Positions 32,569 through 40,854 of a DNA stretch of 64,000 nt are shown here, one piece after another. The stretch's first letter is position 1; each line of letters begins with the position of its first letter. The DNA lies in the NCBI RefSeq assembly GCF_005869875.1, contig NZ_VAWG01000008.1, positions 62,001-126,000 of the forward strand. Direction: 5' to 3'. The position numbers and the translations under genes were made by a program. The notes under the pieces were generated by a model, which did no database searches, had not been told where the DNA came from, and was given only the letters and a program-made list of their open reading frames with translations. The stretch is from Paenibacillus pinistramenti. GTDB lineage: Bacteria > Bacillota > Bacilli > Paenibacillales > Paenibacillaceae.

Positions 32569-33072
32569 TCAGTTGCTCTGAGCCTGCGGCGGGTTAATAT
32601 TATAGTATTCCCTGAGCATATACAGCCGCCAGCGGGTAATCATCCCGAACGCAAGCAGGAAGAAGATGCCGGCTGTCTGCGGAATGGAGACGTAATCCTG
32701 AACCACTTCATGCAGCAGCAGCCGCAGAACGAGCAGTCCCAGCAGGATAAAGGCAAAGCCGGCAGAGCGCTGGACGTAGACCTCGCTGTCTTTCAGCTCG
32801 AACTTTGTTGTCTTGATCAGCGGATAAGAGAAAAGAAGCCAGCCTACTGCAAAAGCGATCAATCCCCACCAAAAGGGGATGCGGGTAGGCGGATAGACAA
32901 ACATCAGTGCCCCGGTGGCCATGCCGACGGGCGGGATGATGATTTTTCGGATCGTAACAGGTCTGCTGCTTGCCTTCAAACGCACAAAGATGACGGACAG
33001 GGCAATAAAGGCGGTCATAACCGTTACCAGAATCCGCAGGGTATTTGGACCAAAAATCGTGGTGACGTCCAT
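32569..33072 (-). CDS. ccdC: CcdC-like membrane protein (DUF1453)
   Basis: 167 aa with five TM helices. SSRPVTIRKIIIPPVGMATGALMFVYPPTRIP and FSYPLIKTTKFELKDSEVYVQRS are the conserved CcdC features. In B. subtilis ccdC lies beside ccdA, needed for cytochrome c maturation, but CcdC itself is not essential. Start ATG 33072 with GAGAGGAAG upstream; the longer reading to 33225 is not supported. No ccdA nearby. Confidence 0.85.
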   Translation of the reverse strand: MDVTTIFGPNTLRILVTVMTAFIALSVIFVRLKASSRPVTIRKIIIPPVGMATGALMFVYPPTRIPFWWGLIAFAVGWLLFSYPLIKTTKFELKDSEVYVQRSAGFAFILLGLLVLRLLLHEVVQDYVSIPQTAGIFFLLAFGMITRWRLYMLREYYNINPPQAQSN

Positions 33073-33272
33073 AAGGGTCTTCCTCTCTATACTAAAGTTA
33101 ATAGGGGTGACAGGTCCACTGCCGGAGCAGAACGCAATCATTATAGCATATCCTGCCAGCGACTTCCTGTTTCTGATTCTGACGTCTGCATTTCGTTTCA
33201 AGGGGCGGGATGGTATATTTTTCATGCGGGATTTTATTCATCCATTATTAGGAAAAGGAGTGCAATGCTATC

Positions 33273-34355
33273 ATGCCTGCTCAATCAGATTCGAACCACT
33301 GGAAGTTCTACATAGGTACCTATTCGGCGGCAGATCAGCCGGGAATTCATCTGGCTTCTGTCGATCAGGGCACCGGGGAAATGCACATTCTCAGCAGCAC
33401 GGCCGGTGTGGAAAATCCCTCTTTCCTGGCGGTCCATCCGGAAGGCCGCAATTTGTATGCGGTTACGGAGACGGAGGAAGGAGAAGTTGTGAGCTATGCG
33501 ATCGGGGAGGACGGAAAGTTAACCGAACAAAAACGGCTGCCAACGGGCGGGGAGCACCCCTGCCATGTTGCCTTTGCGCCGGATTCGTATCTGGTGACGG
33601 TCAACTACTCGGGCGCGCAGGTCAGCAGCTACAAGCTGGATGAGACTCACAGCCTCGAGGCACTGGTGTCGAGAGTGCAGCATACGGGCAGCGGTCCTAA
33701 TTCAGAACGGCAGGAAAAGGCGCACACCCACTCCGCCATTCCGGATGCGCAGGGCAGGTTTGTCTATGTCTCGGACCTGGGCCAGGACAAGATCGTGATC
33801 TATAAGCTCGCAGAGGGCCGGCTGGAGCCGCATGAGGAAGTGAAGCTGGCCGGCGGCACAGGACCGCGCCATTTCGTGATCGACAGAGAAGGCAAGCGTG
33901 CCTACGGCATTGACGAGCTCAGCAGCACGATTACGGTTTATGCACTTGAAGCGGAAGAGGGCCGGCTGACGCCTATCCAGCGGATTTCTACGCTGCCAGA
34001 GCATGTGAGCGCGCAGGACTGCACGGCTGCGGATCTGCATTTTTCAGTATGCGGCAGTTATTTGTACGGCTCTAACCGGGGCGGCTCGGACAGCCTGGTC
34101 CGGTTTGTCGTTGACCGTGAGAGCGGGAAGCTGGGCAGCCCGGCATGGTTTGACTGCGGCGGGAAGACGCCCCGGAACTTTGCGGTTGTGAACGAGCGGC
34201 TTCTGCTGTGCGCGAATCAGGACGGCGGCGGAATCAGCTCCTTCTTCATTGACCCGGCGAGCGGAGCCCTTACAGCGACCGGCTATACGCTCAAGGTGGG
34301 CAAACCGGTGTGCATCGCCGGATGGCGGCAGGGAAGCCCGGAAGAAAAGGTTTGA
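33273..34355 (+). CDS. pgl: lactonase-family protein (6-phosphogluconolactonase, propeller type)
   Basis: 360 aa seven-bladed propeller (PF10282): FYIGTYSAADQPGIHLASVD, PSFLAVHPEGRNLYAV, HAYS-like HTHSAIPDAQGRFVYVSDLGQDKI, and GPRHFVIDREGKRAYGIDELSSTI. The conserved His/Arg lactonase region GTGPRHF is present. E. coli Pgl of this fold hydrolyses 6-phosphogluconolactone; other members act on different lactones, so the pathway is likely but not certain. The downstream sulfate-transport promoter overlaps its last codons. Confidence 0.85.
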   Translation: MPAQSDSNHWKFYIGTYSAADQPGIHLASVDQGTGEMHILSSTAGVENPSFLAVHPEGRNLYAVTETEEGEVVSYAIGEDGKLTEQKRLPTGGEHPCHVAFAPDSYLVTVNYSGAQVSSYKLDETHSLEALVSRVQHTGSGPNSERQEKAHTHSAIPDAQGRFVYVSDLGQDKIVIYKLAEGRLEPHEEVKLAGGTGPRHFVIDREGKRAYGIDELSSTITVYALEAEEGRLTPIQRISTLPEHVSAQDCTAADLHFSVCGSYLYGSNRGGSDSLVRFVVDRESGKLGSPAWFDCGGKTPRNFAVVNERLLLCANQDGGGISSFFIDPASGALTATGYTLKVGKPVCIAGWRQGSPEEKV

Positions 34356-34523
34356 CAACGTTCGGAAGGCCGCTTTAAAATGGCAGATAAGATAGTCGAC
34401 TAAACAGGTAGGATTTAAGAGAATAGGCAATTTACAGAGCAGAATGAGGGAAGCGGCGCCTGACGAGCACGGACGCAGCCCGGTTAAACCAAAGGGCGGG
34501 CGCAGACTCATTCTGTTTTTTTT
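34352..34523 (+). promoter_or_regulatory. promoter and structured leader of the sulfate transporter
   Basis: -35 TTGACA (34352-34357) and a -10-like TTTAAA (34374-34379) start a leader that ends in CAGAATGAG / CTCATTCTG (34440-34448, 34507-34515) followed by eight T. The 58-nt interior holds smaller GC-rich pairings. The layout is that of a transcription-attenuation leader. It lacks the SAM-riboswitch (S-box) signatures I would expect for sulfur genes. Confidence 0.55.
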
Positions 34524-34553
34524 ACGGGAGCGTTAGATAGAGGGGTGAAACGG

Positions 34554-35594
34554 TTGAAGAAAGGTTTAAAGAAGGCTGTTCTGGCAGGGGTTGTCTTAAG
34601 TCTTACGGTGGCGGTTACGGCCTGCGGCTCCGGGGGAACAACCGGGGCAAACAGTAAAACGATTAAACTGCTTAACGTTTCATATGACCCGACGCGTGAA
34701 TTGTATGAAAGCTACAATAAAGCTTTTGCAGCCTATTGGCAGGAGAAGACAGGCCAGAAGGTGATTATCCGGCAGTCCCACGGGGGCTCGGGCAAGCAGA
34801 GCCGCTCCGTCAATGACGGGCTGAATGCGGATGTTGTGACGCTGGCGCTCGGCTATGACATCGACGCGATCCAGAAGGCCGGATTAATTGATGAGGGCTG
34901 GCAGAGCGAGCTGCCGCTGAACAGCGCCCCGTACACCTCGACCATTGTGCTGGTGGTCCGCAAGGGCAATCCGAAGGGCATTAAAGACTGGAACGATCTG
35001 ATCCGGGACGGCGTGCAGGTCGTGACTCCGAATCCGGAGACGTCGGGCGGAGCAAGATGGAACTATCTGGCGGCATGGGGATACGCGATGCACCATAACA
35101 ACAACGACGAGGAGAAAGCCAAGACGTTTATGAAAAAGCTCTACCAGAACGTGCCCGTTCTGGACACAGGGGCGCGCGGCGCCACCACCACCTTCGTCCA
35201 GCGCGACATCGGCGACGTGCTGATCGCCTGGGAGAACGAAGCGCTGCTCACCCGGAAGGAGCTGGGAGAGGATAAATTCGACATCGTCTACCCTTCCGAA
35301 AGCATTCTGGCCGAGCCGCCGGTGGCGGTCGTGGACCATAATGTGGACCGCAAAGGCACCCGGGAGGCGGCCGAGGCCTATCTGCAGTACCTTTACTCGG
35401 AAGAGGGGCAGACGATTGCCGCGGAGAATTTTTACCGTCCAACTCTAGAAAGTGTGAAGGAGAAGTTTAAGGACAAGTTCCAGGACCTTAAGCTGTACAC
35501 GATAGATGAGGAATTTGGCGGATGGGCCAAGGCGCAGAAGAAGCACTTCAGCGACGGCGGCATTTTTGACCAGATTTATACGCCCGGGAAGTAG
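34554..35594 (+). CDS. sulfate ABC transporter substrate-binding lipoprotein
   Basis: 346 aa from TTG 34554 (GAGGGG 7 bp upstream; GTG 34545 overlaps that site). Lipobox [11 protein letters not shown]. The sulfate/thiosulfate-binding fold is shown by [65 protein letters not shown] and [19 protein letters not shown]. It delivers sulfate to the CysT-CysW permease encoded next. The protein is lipid-anchored in Gram-positives instead of periplasmic. Confidence 0.93.
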   Translation: MKKGLKKAVLAGVVLSLTVAVTACGSGGTTGANSKTIKLLNVSYDPTRELYESYNKAFAAYWQEKTGQKVIIRQSHGGSGKQSRSVNDGLNADVVTLALGYDIDAIQKAGLIDEGWQSELPLNSAPYTSTIVLVVRKGNPKGIKDWNDLIRDGVQVVTPNPETSGGARWNYLAAWGYAMHHNNNDEEKAKTFMKKLYQNVPVLDTGARGATTTFVQRDIGDVLIAWENEALLTRKELGEDKFDIVYPSESILAEPPVAVVDHNVDRKGTREAAEAYLQYLYSEEGQTIAAENFYRPTLESVKEKFKDKFQDLKLYTIDEEFGGWAKAQKKHFSDGGIFDQIYTPGK

Positions 35595-35650
35595 CGGGAA
35601 CTGAGGGTGATCACGAATGGATGGAAAGTTTGAACAGGGAGGGATGAGCC

Positions 35651-36490
35651 ATGAGAGCCGCACCGGCATCGGCATCCAATAGGGGGATTTTGCCCGGCTT
35701 CGGAATCACGATGGGCTTCACGGTCTTGTATTTAAGCCTGGTTGTGCTGATCCCGCTTTCGGCACTGCTCTTTAATTCTACAGGCCTGACCTGGGCGAAG
35801 TTTGCGGATGTCGCCGCGGACCCCCGGGTTATGGCGTCTTACAAGATCAGCTTTCTGACGGCGGGGGCTGCGGCGCTGATTGATACGGCGCTGGGACTTC
35901 TGCTGGCCTGGGTGCTGGTCAGATATGATTTTCCCGGAAAAAGCATCTTCGACGCGCTCGTCGATCTGCCGTTTGCGCTGCCCACGGCGGTAGCCGGCGT
36001 CTCCTTGACCTCCATCTACGCCAAGAACGGCTGGATGGGCTCGTGGCTGTCGAAGCTCGGCATTGAGGTGGCCTTCACACCGCTCGGCATCATCGTCGCG
36101 CTGATGTTCATCGGCATTCCGTTTGTCGTCCGGACGGTGCAGCCGGTGCTCCAGGAGCTGGAGGCCGATGTAGAGGAAGCGGCGGCGACGCTGGGATCAA
36201 GCCGGGCGCGGACGTTCTTTGCCGTCATTCTGCCGCAGCTTGCCCCTTCGCTGATTACCGGCTTTGCGCTTGCCTTTGCGCGCGGGATCGGGGAATACGG
36301 CTCGATTGTGTTTATTTCGGGCAATATGCCGATGAAGACGGAGATTGCGCCGCTGCTGATTATGTCCAAGCTGGAGCGCTTTGATTACGCCGGAGCAACC
36401 GCGGTTGCGATTATTTTGCTGCTGATTTCGTTCCTGCTGCTGTTCGGAACCAACATGCTGCAGCGCTGGGTTCGGAAATACGCCGGATAA
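35651..36490 (+). CDS. cysT: sulfate ABC transporter permease CysT
   Basis: 279 aa with six TM helices, FAWVLVRYDFPGKSIFDALVDLPFALPTAVAGV-type core (here LLAWVLVRYDFPGKSIFDAL) and the EAA loop EEAAATLGSSRARTFFAVILPQL. ATG 35651 with GGAGGG. It pairs with CysW, whose gene starts 24 bp later. Confidence 0.93.
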   Translation: MRAAPASASNRGILPGFGITMGFTVLYLSLVVLIPLSALLFNSTGLTWAKFADVAADPRVMASYKISFLTAGAAALIDTALGLLLAWVLVRYDFPGKSIFDALVDLPFALPTAVAGVSLTSIYAKNGWMGSWLSKLGIEVAFTPLGIIVALMFIGIPFVVRTVQPVLQELEADVEEAAATLGSSRARTFFAVILPQLAPSLITGFALAFARGIGEYGSIVFISGNMPMKTEIAPLLIMSKLERFDYAGATAVAIILLLISFLLLFGTNMLQRWVRKYAG

Positions 36491-36513
36491 ATCCGGAAGT
36501 GGAGGGATAACAA

Positions 36514-37380
36514 ATGGCAGGAACAGTTCCGGCATTAAAAAGAGCTCCAAACACGCCGGCTGTGCGCAGCCGCGGCACGGCCCCGTCCAGAACGGTCAAA
36601 TGGGTCCTGATTGGACTGGCCGGTTTAGTCATGTTATGGCTCATCATTCTTCCCCTGCTGTCCGTGCTGATCGAAGCATTGAGGCAGGGGCTGGGCGTTT
36701 ATTTTGCCGCCATTACCGACCCTGACGCGCTGTCGGCACTGCGGCTGACGCTGCTGGTTGCGCTTATTACCGTGCCTGTTAACACGGTGTTTGGCGTAGC
36801 TGCCGCCTGGGCGATTACGAAGTTCCGCTTTAAAGGCAAAGGGCTGCTGTCGACGCTGATTGATCTGCCTTTCTCCGTATCGCCTGTGGTGGGCGGCCTG
36901 ATTTATGTGCTGATCTACGGGAGAAGGGGCTGGCTCGGCCCATGGCTGGATGATCATAATATTCATATTATTTTTGCGCTGCCGGGCATCATTCTGGCTA
37001 CACTCTTCATTACCTTCCCGTTCGTGGCCCGCGAGCTGATTCCGCTGATGGAGGACCAGGGCCAGCAGGAGGAGGAAGCGGCCGTCACGATGGGCGCCAA
37101 GGGCTGGAGGGTATTCTGGCATATTACGCTGCCCAACATTAAATGGGGTCTGCTGTACGGCGTTATCCTCTGCAACGCCCGGGCGATGGGCGAGTTCGGC
37201 GCCGTATCGGTGGTGTCCGGCCATATCCGGGGCGAAACGAACACGCTGCCGCTGCACGTCGAGATTCTGTACAATGAGTACCAATTCTCGGCCGCCTTCG
37301 CCGTGGCTTCGCTCCTGCTGCTGCTTGCGCTGGTCACGCTGATTGTAAAGGCCTGGTTCACGCGGAAGCACGGCCATTAA
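36514..37380 (+). CDS. cysW: sulfate ABC transporter permease CysW
   Basis: 288 aa with six TM helices. Core [31 protein letters not shown] loop [24 protein letters not shown], and [20 protein letters not shown], the CysW signature. No cysA ATPase gene follows; a terminator lies 45 bp downstream, so the transporter must use an ATPase encoded elsewhere. Confidence 0.93.
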   Translation: MAGTVPALKRAPNTPAVRSRGTAPSRTVKWVLIGLAGLVMLWLIILPLLSVLIEALRQGLGVYFAAITDPDALSALRLTLLVALITVPVNTVFGVAAAWAITKFRFKGKGLLSTLIDLPFSVSPVVGGLIYVLIYGRRGWLGPWLDDHNIHIIFALPGIILATLFITFPFVARELIPLMEDQGQQEEEAAVTMGAKGWRVFWHITLPNIKWGLLYGVILCNARAMGEFGAVSVVSGHIRGETNTLPLHVEILYNEYQFSAAFAVASLLLLLALVTLIVKAWFTRKHGH

Positions 37381-37424
37381 CGGGCCGGGGAGACTGACCG
37401 GGGAGCCTGCCCGGACACAGGAAA

Positions 37425-37477
37425 AGAGAGCTTTCACCCTGAGCGTCATTGACGCGGGTGAAGGCTCTCTTTCTTTT
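37425..37477. terminator. terminator after cysW
   Basis: AGAGAGC ... GCTCTCT with nested TTTCACCC/GGGTGAA and GCGTC/GACGC stems, then TTCTTTTT. Lies between convergent operons. Confidence 0.88.
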
Positions 37478-37541
37478 TGCACAAGGGCGGATCGCCGCTG
37501 CTGCATTTATGCTTACTGGTTTCTGGCTTCTGCTTTCTGCT

Positions 37542-38372
37542 TTAGCCTTTGACGGCGCCGGCTGTGAGGCCGCTGACGATGTATTTTTGGCAGAACAGAT
37601 AGAGAATGAACACCGGCAGCGAGGTCAGCACCAGATCGGCGAAGATCAGGTTCCAGTCCCGGCTGTATTTGCCGTAGAAGTTGTACACCGAAAGCGGCAT
37701 CGTCCAGTCCGAGCTGTCGGTCAGGAAGTACAGCGGAATCGTGATGTCGTTCCAGACGGACATGAAGACCATGATCGCCACCGTCGCGTTAACCGGGAGG
37801 ATGAGCGGCGTGACGATTTTGAAGAAGACGTGGAGCGTGTTGGCGCCCTCCAGAAAAGCCACCTCATCCAGTGCCTTCGGAATGGAGCGGATAAAGCCGC
37901 TGTACAGAAATACGCTGAACGCCGTATTAAGCGACGCATAAATCAGAATAACGCTGGTGATGCTGCCGTAGAAGCCGAGCCACTGGACTACACGGATCGT
38001 GGTGATCGTGGACATCGGCGCAATGAGCCCCATGAAGAAGAACATATACAGGAAGTTCGCCAGCTTCGATTCCCTGCGGACCAGAATAAAGGCGGCGGCC
38101 GACGAAGTGAAGATGTTCAAGATAGAAGACACGCCCGTAATCAGAATTCCGTTCAGGAAGGCGCGTCCAAGTCCTCCCTCCCGGAAGACCATGGAGTAAT
38201 TCGAGAACAGCCATTCTTTCGGAAAACGGAGCGAGAACTTCAGTACCTCCGTGCTGTTCATGAAGCTGCCGAAGATCATGATGAGCAGAGGCAGGATGAT
38301 GGCCAGCGAGACCAGAATCAGGAAGCCTTCGACCAGATAACCGCGCCAGGCGAGTTTGCGTGTATAGCTCAT
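37542..38372 (-). CDS. sugar ABC transporter permease (MalG-type), system 2
   Basis: 276 aa CUT1 permease with six TM helices; EAA loop ALDEVAFLEGANTLHVFFKIVTPLI and C-terminus QKYIVSGLTAGAVKG. Its ATG overlaps the stop of the preceding permease by one base (TAATG). Third gene of a minus-strand operon; substrate unknown. Confidence 0.92.
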   Translation of the reverse strand: MSYTRKLAWRGYLVEGFLILVSLAIILPLLIMIFGSFMNSTEVLKFSLRFPKEWLFSNYSMVFREGGLGRAFLNGILITGVSSILNIFTSSAAAFILVRRESKLANFLYMFFFMGLIAPMSTITTIRVVQWLGFYGSITSVILIYASLNTAFSVFLYSGFIRSIPKALDEVAFLEGANTLHVFFKIVTPLILPVNATVAIMVFMSVWNDITIPLYFLTDSSDWTMPLSVYNFYGKYSRDWNLIFADLVLTSLPVFILYLFCQKYIVSGLTAGAVKG

Positions 38373-39244
38373 TATTCCGATACCTCCTTGCGGCGCATAA
38401 AGATCAGCAGCGGGATGGCGATGACGGTTACTGCGGCGAACAGCAGCGTGTTAACCGCTGTCCCGAGGCCCCAGCTGCCCTCGCCGAACGAACGCAGAAT
38501 GATGGTGCCGACCACCTGGGACGAATTGCCCGGACCGCCGCCGGTGAGCACGAATACCTCGGAGAACACCTTGAGGCCGCCGATCAGCGTAAGCATCAGG
38601 TTGATGTTCAGCGCGGGAAGCAGCAGCGGCAGCGTGATGCTGCGGAAGCTTCTCCAGGCGCCGGCGCCGTCGATGGTGGCGGCTTCATAATACTCTTTGG
38701 AGATGGACTGGAGACCGGCCAGGTAGATCGCCATCTGGAAGCCGGCCTGCTGCCAGATTGACACCAGGGCGATGGTCCAGATTACGACGGAAGGGTTGGT
38801 CAGCCAGTTCTGGCTGAGAAAGTGAAGCCCGACCGCATCCAGGATCCGGTTGATGGTGCCGTCAGCGCGCAGCATAGGCGTGAACACAATGCTGATGACC
38901 AGAATGCTCAGAATCGACGGGGAATAGAAGATCGCCCGCAGAATATTGCGCGTCTTAAGCCGCATGTTCAAGCCGACGGCGAGCGCGATTCCGATCAGAT
39001 TTTTGCCGATTACGGTTGCTATGGCAAAGATCAGCGTATTTTTGATGGCGAGCAGCAGGGTTTTGTCCGTGAAGATCCGCTCGAAGTTGTCCCAGCCGAT
39101 AAACTTGATGGCCGTCCGGTCCAGCCGCCAGTCCGTGAACGAATAGTACAGGCCGGCGATGGCCGGGATGACGAAGAAGACCGAATAGATCAAAAGCGCC
39201 GGCCAGGCCAGGTAATAGGAGTACAGCTTGCGCGATATTTTCAT
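38372..39244 (-). CDS. sugar ABC transporter permease (MalF-type), system 2
   Basis: 290 aa from ATG 39244 (MKISRKLYSYYLAWP); an in-frame ATG at 39262 is less likely. Six TM helices, EAA loop YEAATIDGAGAWRSFRSITLPLLLP. Lies 86 bp downstream of the binding protein gene, with an attenuator hairpin between. Confidence 0.9.
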   Translation of the reverse strand: MKISRKLYSYYLAWPALLIYSVFFVIPAIAGLYYSFTDWRLDRTAIKFIGWDNFERIFTDKTLLLAIKNTLIFAIATVIGKNLIGIALAVGLNMRLKTRNILRAIFYSPSILSILVISIVFTPMLRADGTINRILDAVGLHFLSQNWLTNPSVVIWTIALVSIWQQAGFQMAIYLAGLQSISKEYYEAATIDGAGAWRSFRSITLPLLLPALNINLMLTLIGGLKVFSEVFVLTGGGPGNSSQVVGTIILRSFGEGSWGLGTAVNTLLFAAVTVIAIPLLIFMRRKEVSE

Positions 39245-39283
39245 CCTTCTCTCACACCCCATCCTTAAAGCGGGATTTAAACA

Positions 39284-39302
39284 GGGGGCCTGCGCGGCCC
39301 CC
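39284..39302 (-). terminator. attenuator hairpin between binding protein and permeases
   Basis: GGGGGCC / GGCCCCC stem with a 5-nt loop, no T-run. It probably protects the upstream binding-protein message and lowers permease expression. Confidence 0.6.
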
Positions 39303-39330
39303 GTTCATTTACCGCATCTAGTTAGTCTAG

Positions 39331-40653
39331 TTAAAAGCCTTCGATCCCTTTATCCTTCATGAGCTGCTGGAACTTGTCATCCCAGGCCGAGAGCACGCCT
39401 TTTGGATCCTGCCCTCCGGCGAACTCGTCCTGAAGCAGGCGGTACAGCTCGCTGCGGTCAACCAGCATGTAGGCGTCGGTGGTCAGCACGGTTTTCTTAG
39501 GCGTAATGTAGTTGTCTACGATCTCCTGCTTGTATTCCGGCAGCTCCGGTGTCTGCACGTCGTTCAAATTGGACACGTATTTCTGTTCGTTCACGATCTT
39601 CTGGGCGACATCCTTGGAAGCAATGTAATCCAGGAACTTCTTGGCTTCTTCCATGTGCTTGGCTTTCTTCGGAATGAAGAGCTGGCCGCCGAGCGGGCTG
39701 GCGCCGAGTTTGGCATCATCAGTATAAGGAATCGGGAACAGCCCGAGGTGCATGTTCGGATCTTTCGTAACGACGTCCTGGATGAGCCAGTCGCCCATAA
39801 ACATCATGGCTACTTCCTTGTTCAGGAATTTGCCGACCGCCATATCATAACTGTCGCTGAGAATGTCGGCGTTGGTGTAGCCTTTTTTATAAATGTCATA
39901 CTGCTGCTGAAGAATGGTCTGGAACTCCGGTACGTCGGACCACTTCTTCTTGTTGGAGTTGATATCGTCAAACAGCGTCGGATCATTCTTGTCGGCATAA
40001 TCGGCAAAAGCGGCTGCCGGCCATACGTTAGCGGCCCAGTTGTCTTTATAAGGCATAAATACCGGCGTGATGCCCGCTTCTTTGATCTTCTCGCAGACTG
40101 CGAGGAATTCATCGTAGTTCTTCGGAATAGACAACCCCAGCTGCTCAAAAATATCCTTGTTGTACACAACGCCCTGCATGCCGGTATCCTGGCTGACGTG
40201 GAAGCTGTAGACATGGCCGTAGGCGGAGAGCACGTCTTTGTTCAGAATGCGGCTGACCCAAGGCTCGTTGTCGAGAATTTCGAAGTTCCGCTCCAGGTTA
40301 AGGTCAGTTGTCGCACTGGCAAGATTGTACTGGATAATGTCAGGCGTCTCGTCGACAGCCAGCTTGGTCTGCAGCACGGTTGCGGTCTGCTCGGCCGGGA
40401 GCAGCTGCAGATTGACCTTGATGCCGGTTTCCTTCTCAAAAGCATCCAGCAGATCCTGCTGAACAAACGCCGAATCCTGCGAGCTCTTGGAAATGGCCAG
40501 CTCAATTTTCACATTGCCGCCGCTGCCGCTGCTGTTATTGCCGGATGCTGCGGAGCTGTCTGATTTGGAATTGCCGGAGCCGCAGGCAGCCAGAGAAACA
40601 GCCATCATACCCGCCAGCAGAACTGCCGAAGCCTTCCTCGTTGTCTTATTCAT
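39331..40653 (-). CDS. sugar-binding lipoprotein (family 1 SBP), system 2
   Basis: 440 aa. Lipobox VSLAACGSG, Ser/Asn/Gly linker (about 25-48), binding domain with LAISKSSQDSAFVQQDLLDAFEKETGIKV, GVVYNKDIFEQLGLSIPKNYDEF and AMMFMGDWLIQDV. First gene of the minus-strand transport operon, strong GGGGGAG ribosome site. The pattern suggests an oligosaccharide ligand; no glycosidase gene is linked, so the substrate cannot be inferred. Confidence 0.92.
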   Translation of the reverse strand: MNKTTRKASAVLLAGMMAVSLAACGSGNSKSDSSAASGNNSSGSGGNVKIELAISKSSQDSAFVQQDLLDAFEKETGIKVNLQLLPAEQTATVLQTKLAVDETPDIIQYNLASATTDLNLERNFEILDNEPWVSRILNKDVLSAYGHVYSFHVSQDTGMQGVVYNKDIFEQLGLSIPKNYDEFLAVCEKIKEAGITPVFMPYKDNWAANVWPAAAFADYADKNDPTLFDDINSNKKKWSDVPEFQTILQQQYDIYKKGYTNADILSDSYDMAVGKFLNKEVAMMFMGDWLIQDVVTKDPNMHLGLFPIPYTDDAKLGASPLGGQLFIPKKAKHMEEAKKFLDYIASKDVAQKIVNEQKYVSNLNDVQTPELPEYKQEIVDNYITPKKTVLTTDAYMLVDRSELYRLLQDEFAGGQDPKGVLSAWDDKFQQLMKDKGIEGF

Positions 40654-40695
40654 GTGATCTCCCCCTGAGATTAGTGAATGGTAGTAACGAACCAG

Positions 40696-40722
40696 TGAAT
40701 CCGCTTACACCGATTGATTATA
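40696..40722 (-). promoter_or_regulatory. system 2 promoter with cre site
   Basis: On the minus strand TATAAT (40722-40717) is followed by TGTAAGCGGATTCA (40709-40696), close to the cre consensus. No good -35 is visible, suggesting activation by the divergently encoded regulator. The same cre-after-TATAAT layout is used in the mannan cluster. Confidence 0.6.
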
Positions 40723-40854
40723 GAGACGATGCAGGTAAAGGTACATGTTTCTGGTTTACTCTTTGTGTGTAATATCCTGAACCTGCAAGAATGGGTTGTC
40801 CGGCTGCCATTTTAGTTGTAAAGTATGAGAAACACAAGGCCGGGGGGAGTTGGA

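Noticed and set aside
34352-34544. Sulfate-transport leader as a SAM (S-box) riboswitch
   Set aside because: The conserved S-box segments such as the kink-turn and CCGGCAACC-type core are not found; only a terminator-like stem is supported.
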